Shown here in pieces: positions 63,701 through 64,000 of a stretch of 64,000 nt of DNA. Position 1 is the first letter of the stretch; every line of letters starts with the position of its first letter. The stretch is from Adiantum capillus-veneris. Taxonomy: Eukaryota > Streptophyta > Polypodiopsida > Polypodiales > Pteridaceae. Under the pieces are notes generated by a model. That model did no database searches. It was not told the DNA's origin and saw only the letters and a list, made by a program, of their open reading frames with translations. Position numbers and translations under genes: made by a program. The stretch is from the NCBI GenBank assembly GCA_014529385.2, contig CM043959.1, positions 65,095,753 to 65,159,752 on the forward strand, given 5' to 3'.

Positions 63701-64000
63701 AAACGAATACTCCTTTCAAGTCAAAAGATACATCCTCTCCTCAAGGCAGTGCACGAGCCACAATGCAAGATGGTGTGCGTGTACGGTGTCAGTCTTCCAT
63801 TTTCAAGGACGTTGCTTGAAAGATCAGTATAGCGCTAACGCTCAGAGCAAAGGTCGTCAAAGAGATATGTAGGGAAGATGGTGTTCGTGAGGTCTTCAAA
63901 GTAGAGACCCAAAGTGAAGATGGTCATGTCGGGTTGTACAATGTTTGTATTTGCAACCAACCATCGTGTGCATGTCCAGACTTCATGGAACGGGTGACAA
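60719..64000 (+). pseudogene. MULE-like transposase relic with C-terminal SWIM finger (runs off the window)
   Basis: Segments in order on plus: a 111-codon N-terminal frame (60719-61054, ending LPKMLAPKKK); GDLVLEFPSTMGRLYHMDVM, RMWSKPQTFDIVFPGVVPLS, HCLGSLKCMNEQCACLVNYH; a Cys segment SLTCHFCKAISFCIATCDYV; RVMIHCGTHRHDVRSGTSK; FEDLCLIYGEVAAKNLLALM; AWIQFDHIRCVNDWVTVACH; CERANFFGFMADEAQENWNA, then RERSCLFHWKQSL, which resembles the end of a MULE transposase core (D-x-A..A-I..C-x-FH). The end reads YNVCICNQPSCACPDFMERV, a SWIM finger (C-x-C-x-n-C-x-H start) cut by the window edge. There are many frame breaks, including a 52-bp tandem duplication. Assignment to MULE is by memory of the pattern. 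Confidence 0.55.
61421..61502 (+). repeat. 52-bp tandem duplication inside the MULE-like relic
   Basis: gccatttcaatgggtacata-caaaaggcac at 61421 returns at 61473. The unit is 52 bp, not a multiple of three, so it shifts the frame in the middle of the CHFNGYIQKA segment. Confidence 0.9.

Overview
This window looks like nuclear DNA from a land plant with a large, repeat-choked genome. A fern, lycophyte or bryophyte relative is my best guess, at low confidence. The evidence is Ty3/gypsy and copia remnants with tRNA-iMet primer-binding sites, non-LTR 3' ends, a tRNA-derived SINE, very long (AG)n and poly-C/poly-G tracts, GT..AG introns, and a gene with the land-plant DUF4408/DUF761 architecture. 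No bacterial operons, CRISPR arrays, rRNA or tRNA genes were seen. Almost every reading frame is broken; most of the window is transposable-element sediment.

Layout. 1-8.8 kb: a non-autonomous gypsy family (here 'family A', LTR about 1.2 kb, gag plus a protease remnant, no RT or integrase). One copy lies on the minus strand between LTRs at 1087-2270 and 5594-6810. It is joined on both sides to pieces of the same family in the opposite orientation. 8.8-12.2 kb: a minus-strand gypsy remnant ('family B') whose gag is fused almost directly to its chromodomain, interrupted by a solo LTR-A with a perfect 5-bp target duplication. 12.2-22.0 kb: two decayed chromovirus-like copies ('family C', LTR about 0.62-0.66 kb) in opposite orientations. 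The plus copy carries a hAT-like G/C-rich MITE with an 8-bp target duplication, and the minus copy carries another solo LTR-A with a 5-bp target duplication. 22-38 kb: AT-rich intergenic DNA with microsatellites, homopolymer tracts, local duplications, two 5'-truncated LINE copies (33.8-36.4 kb) and a dimeric tRNA-SINE (36.8-37.05 kb).

38.5-40.1 kb holds the best candidate for an intact host gene: a two-exon DUF4408/DUF761 protein. A copia scrap follows at 40.9-41.3 kb.

42.2-55.0 kb is the most unusual region. A plus-strand transposase-like gene (42.6-47.3 kb) faces a minus-strand gene (54.8-49.0 kb) that encodes coiled coils, a RING-like finger and an FCP1-type HAD domain. Three arrays of the palindrome TATGCTAATTAGCATA and its variants fill one intron of the plus gene, the space between the two 3' ends, and the inside of the minus gene. 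I saw the motif only in this interval. The interval can be framed by TTAA on both sides, followed by short inverted termini that contain the same GTGCTAGTTA word. I propose that it is one large, decayed, possibly undescribed DNA transposon of about 12.8 kb.

55.7-60 kb: a decayed protein kinase followed by a coiled-coil/RING module that was partly duplicated about 1.64 kb downstream. 60.7-64.0 kb: a MULE-like, SWIM-zinc-finger transposase relic that runs off the window end.

Limits: similarities are judged by eye and from memory of family motifs. Boundaries given without a target duplication, splice signal or terminal dinucleotide are approximate.
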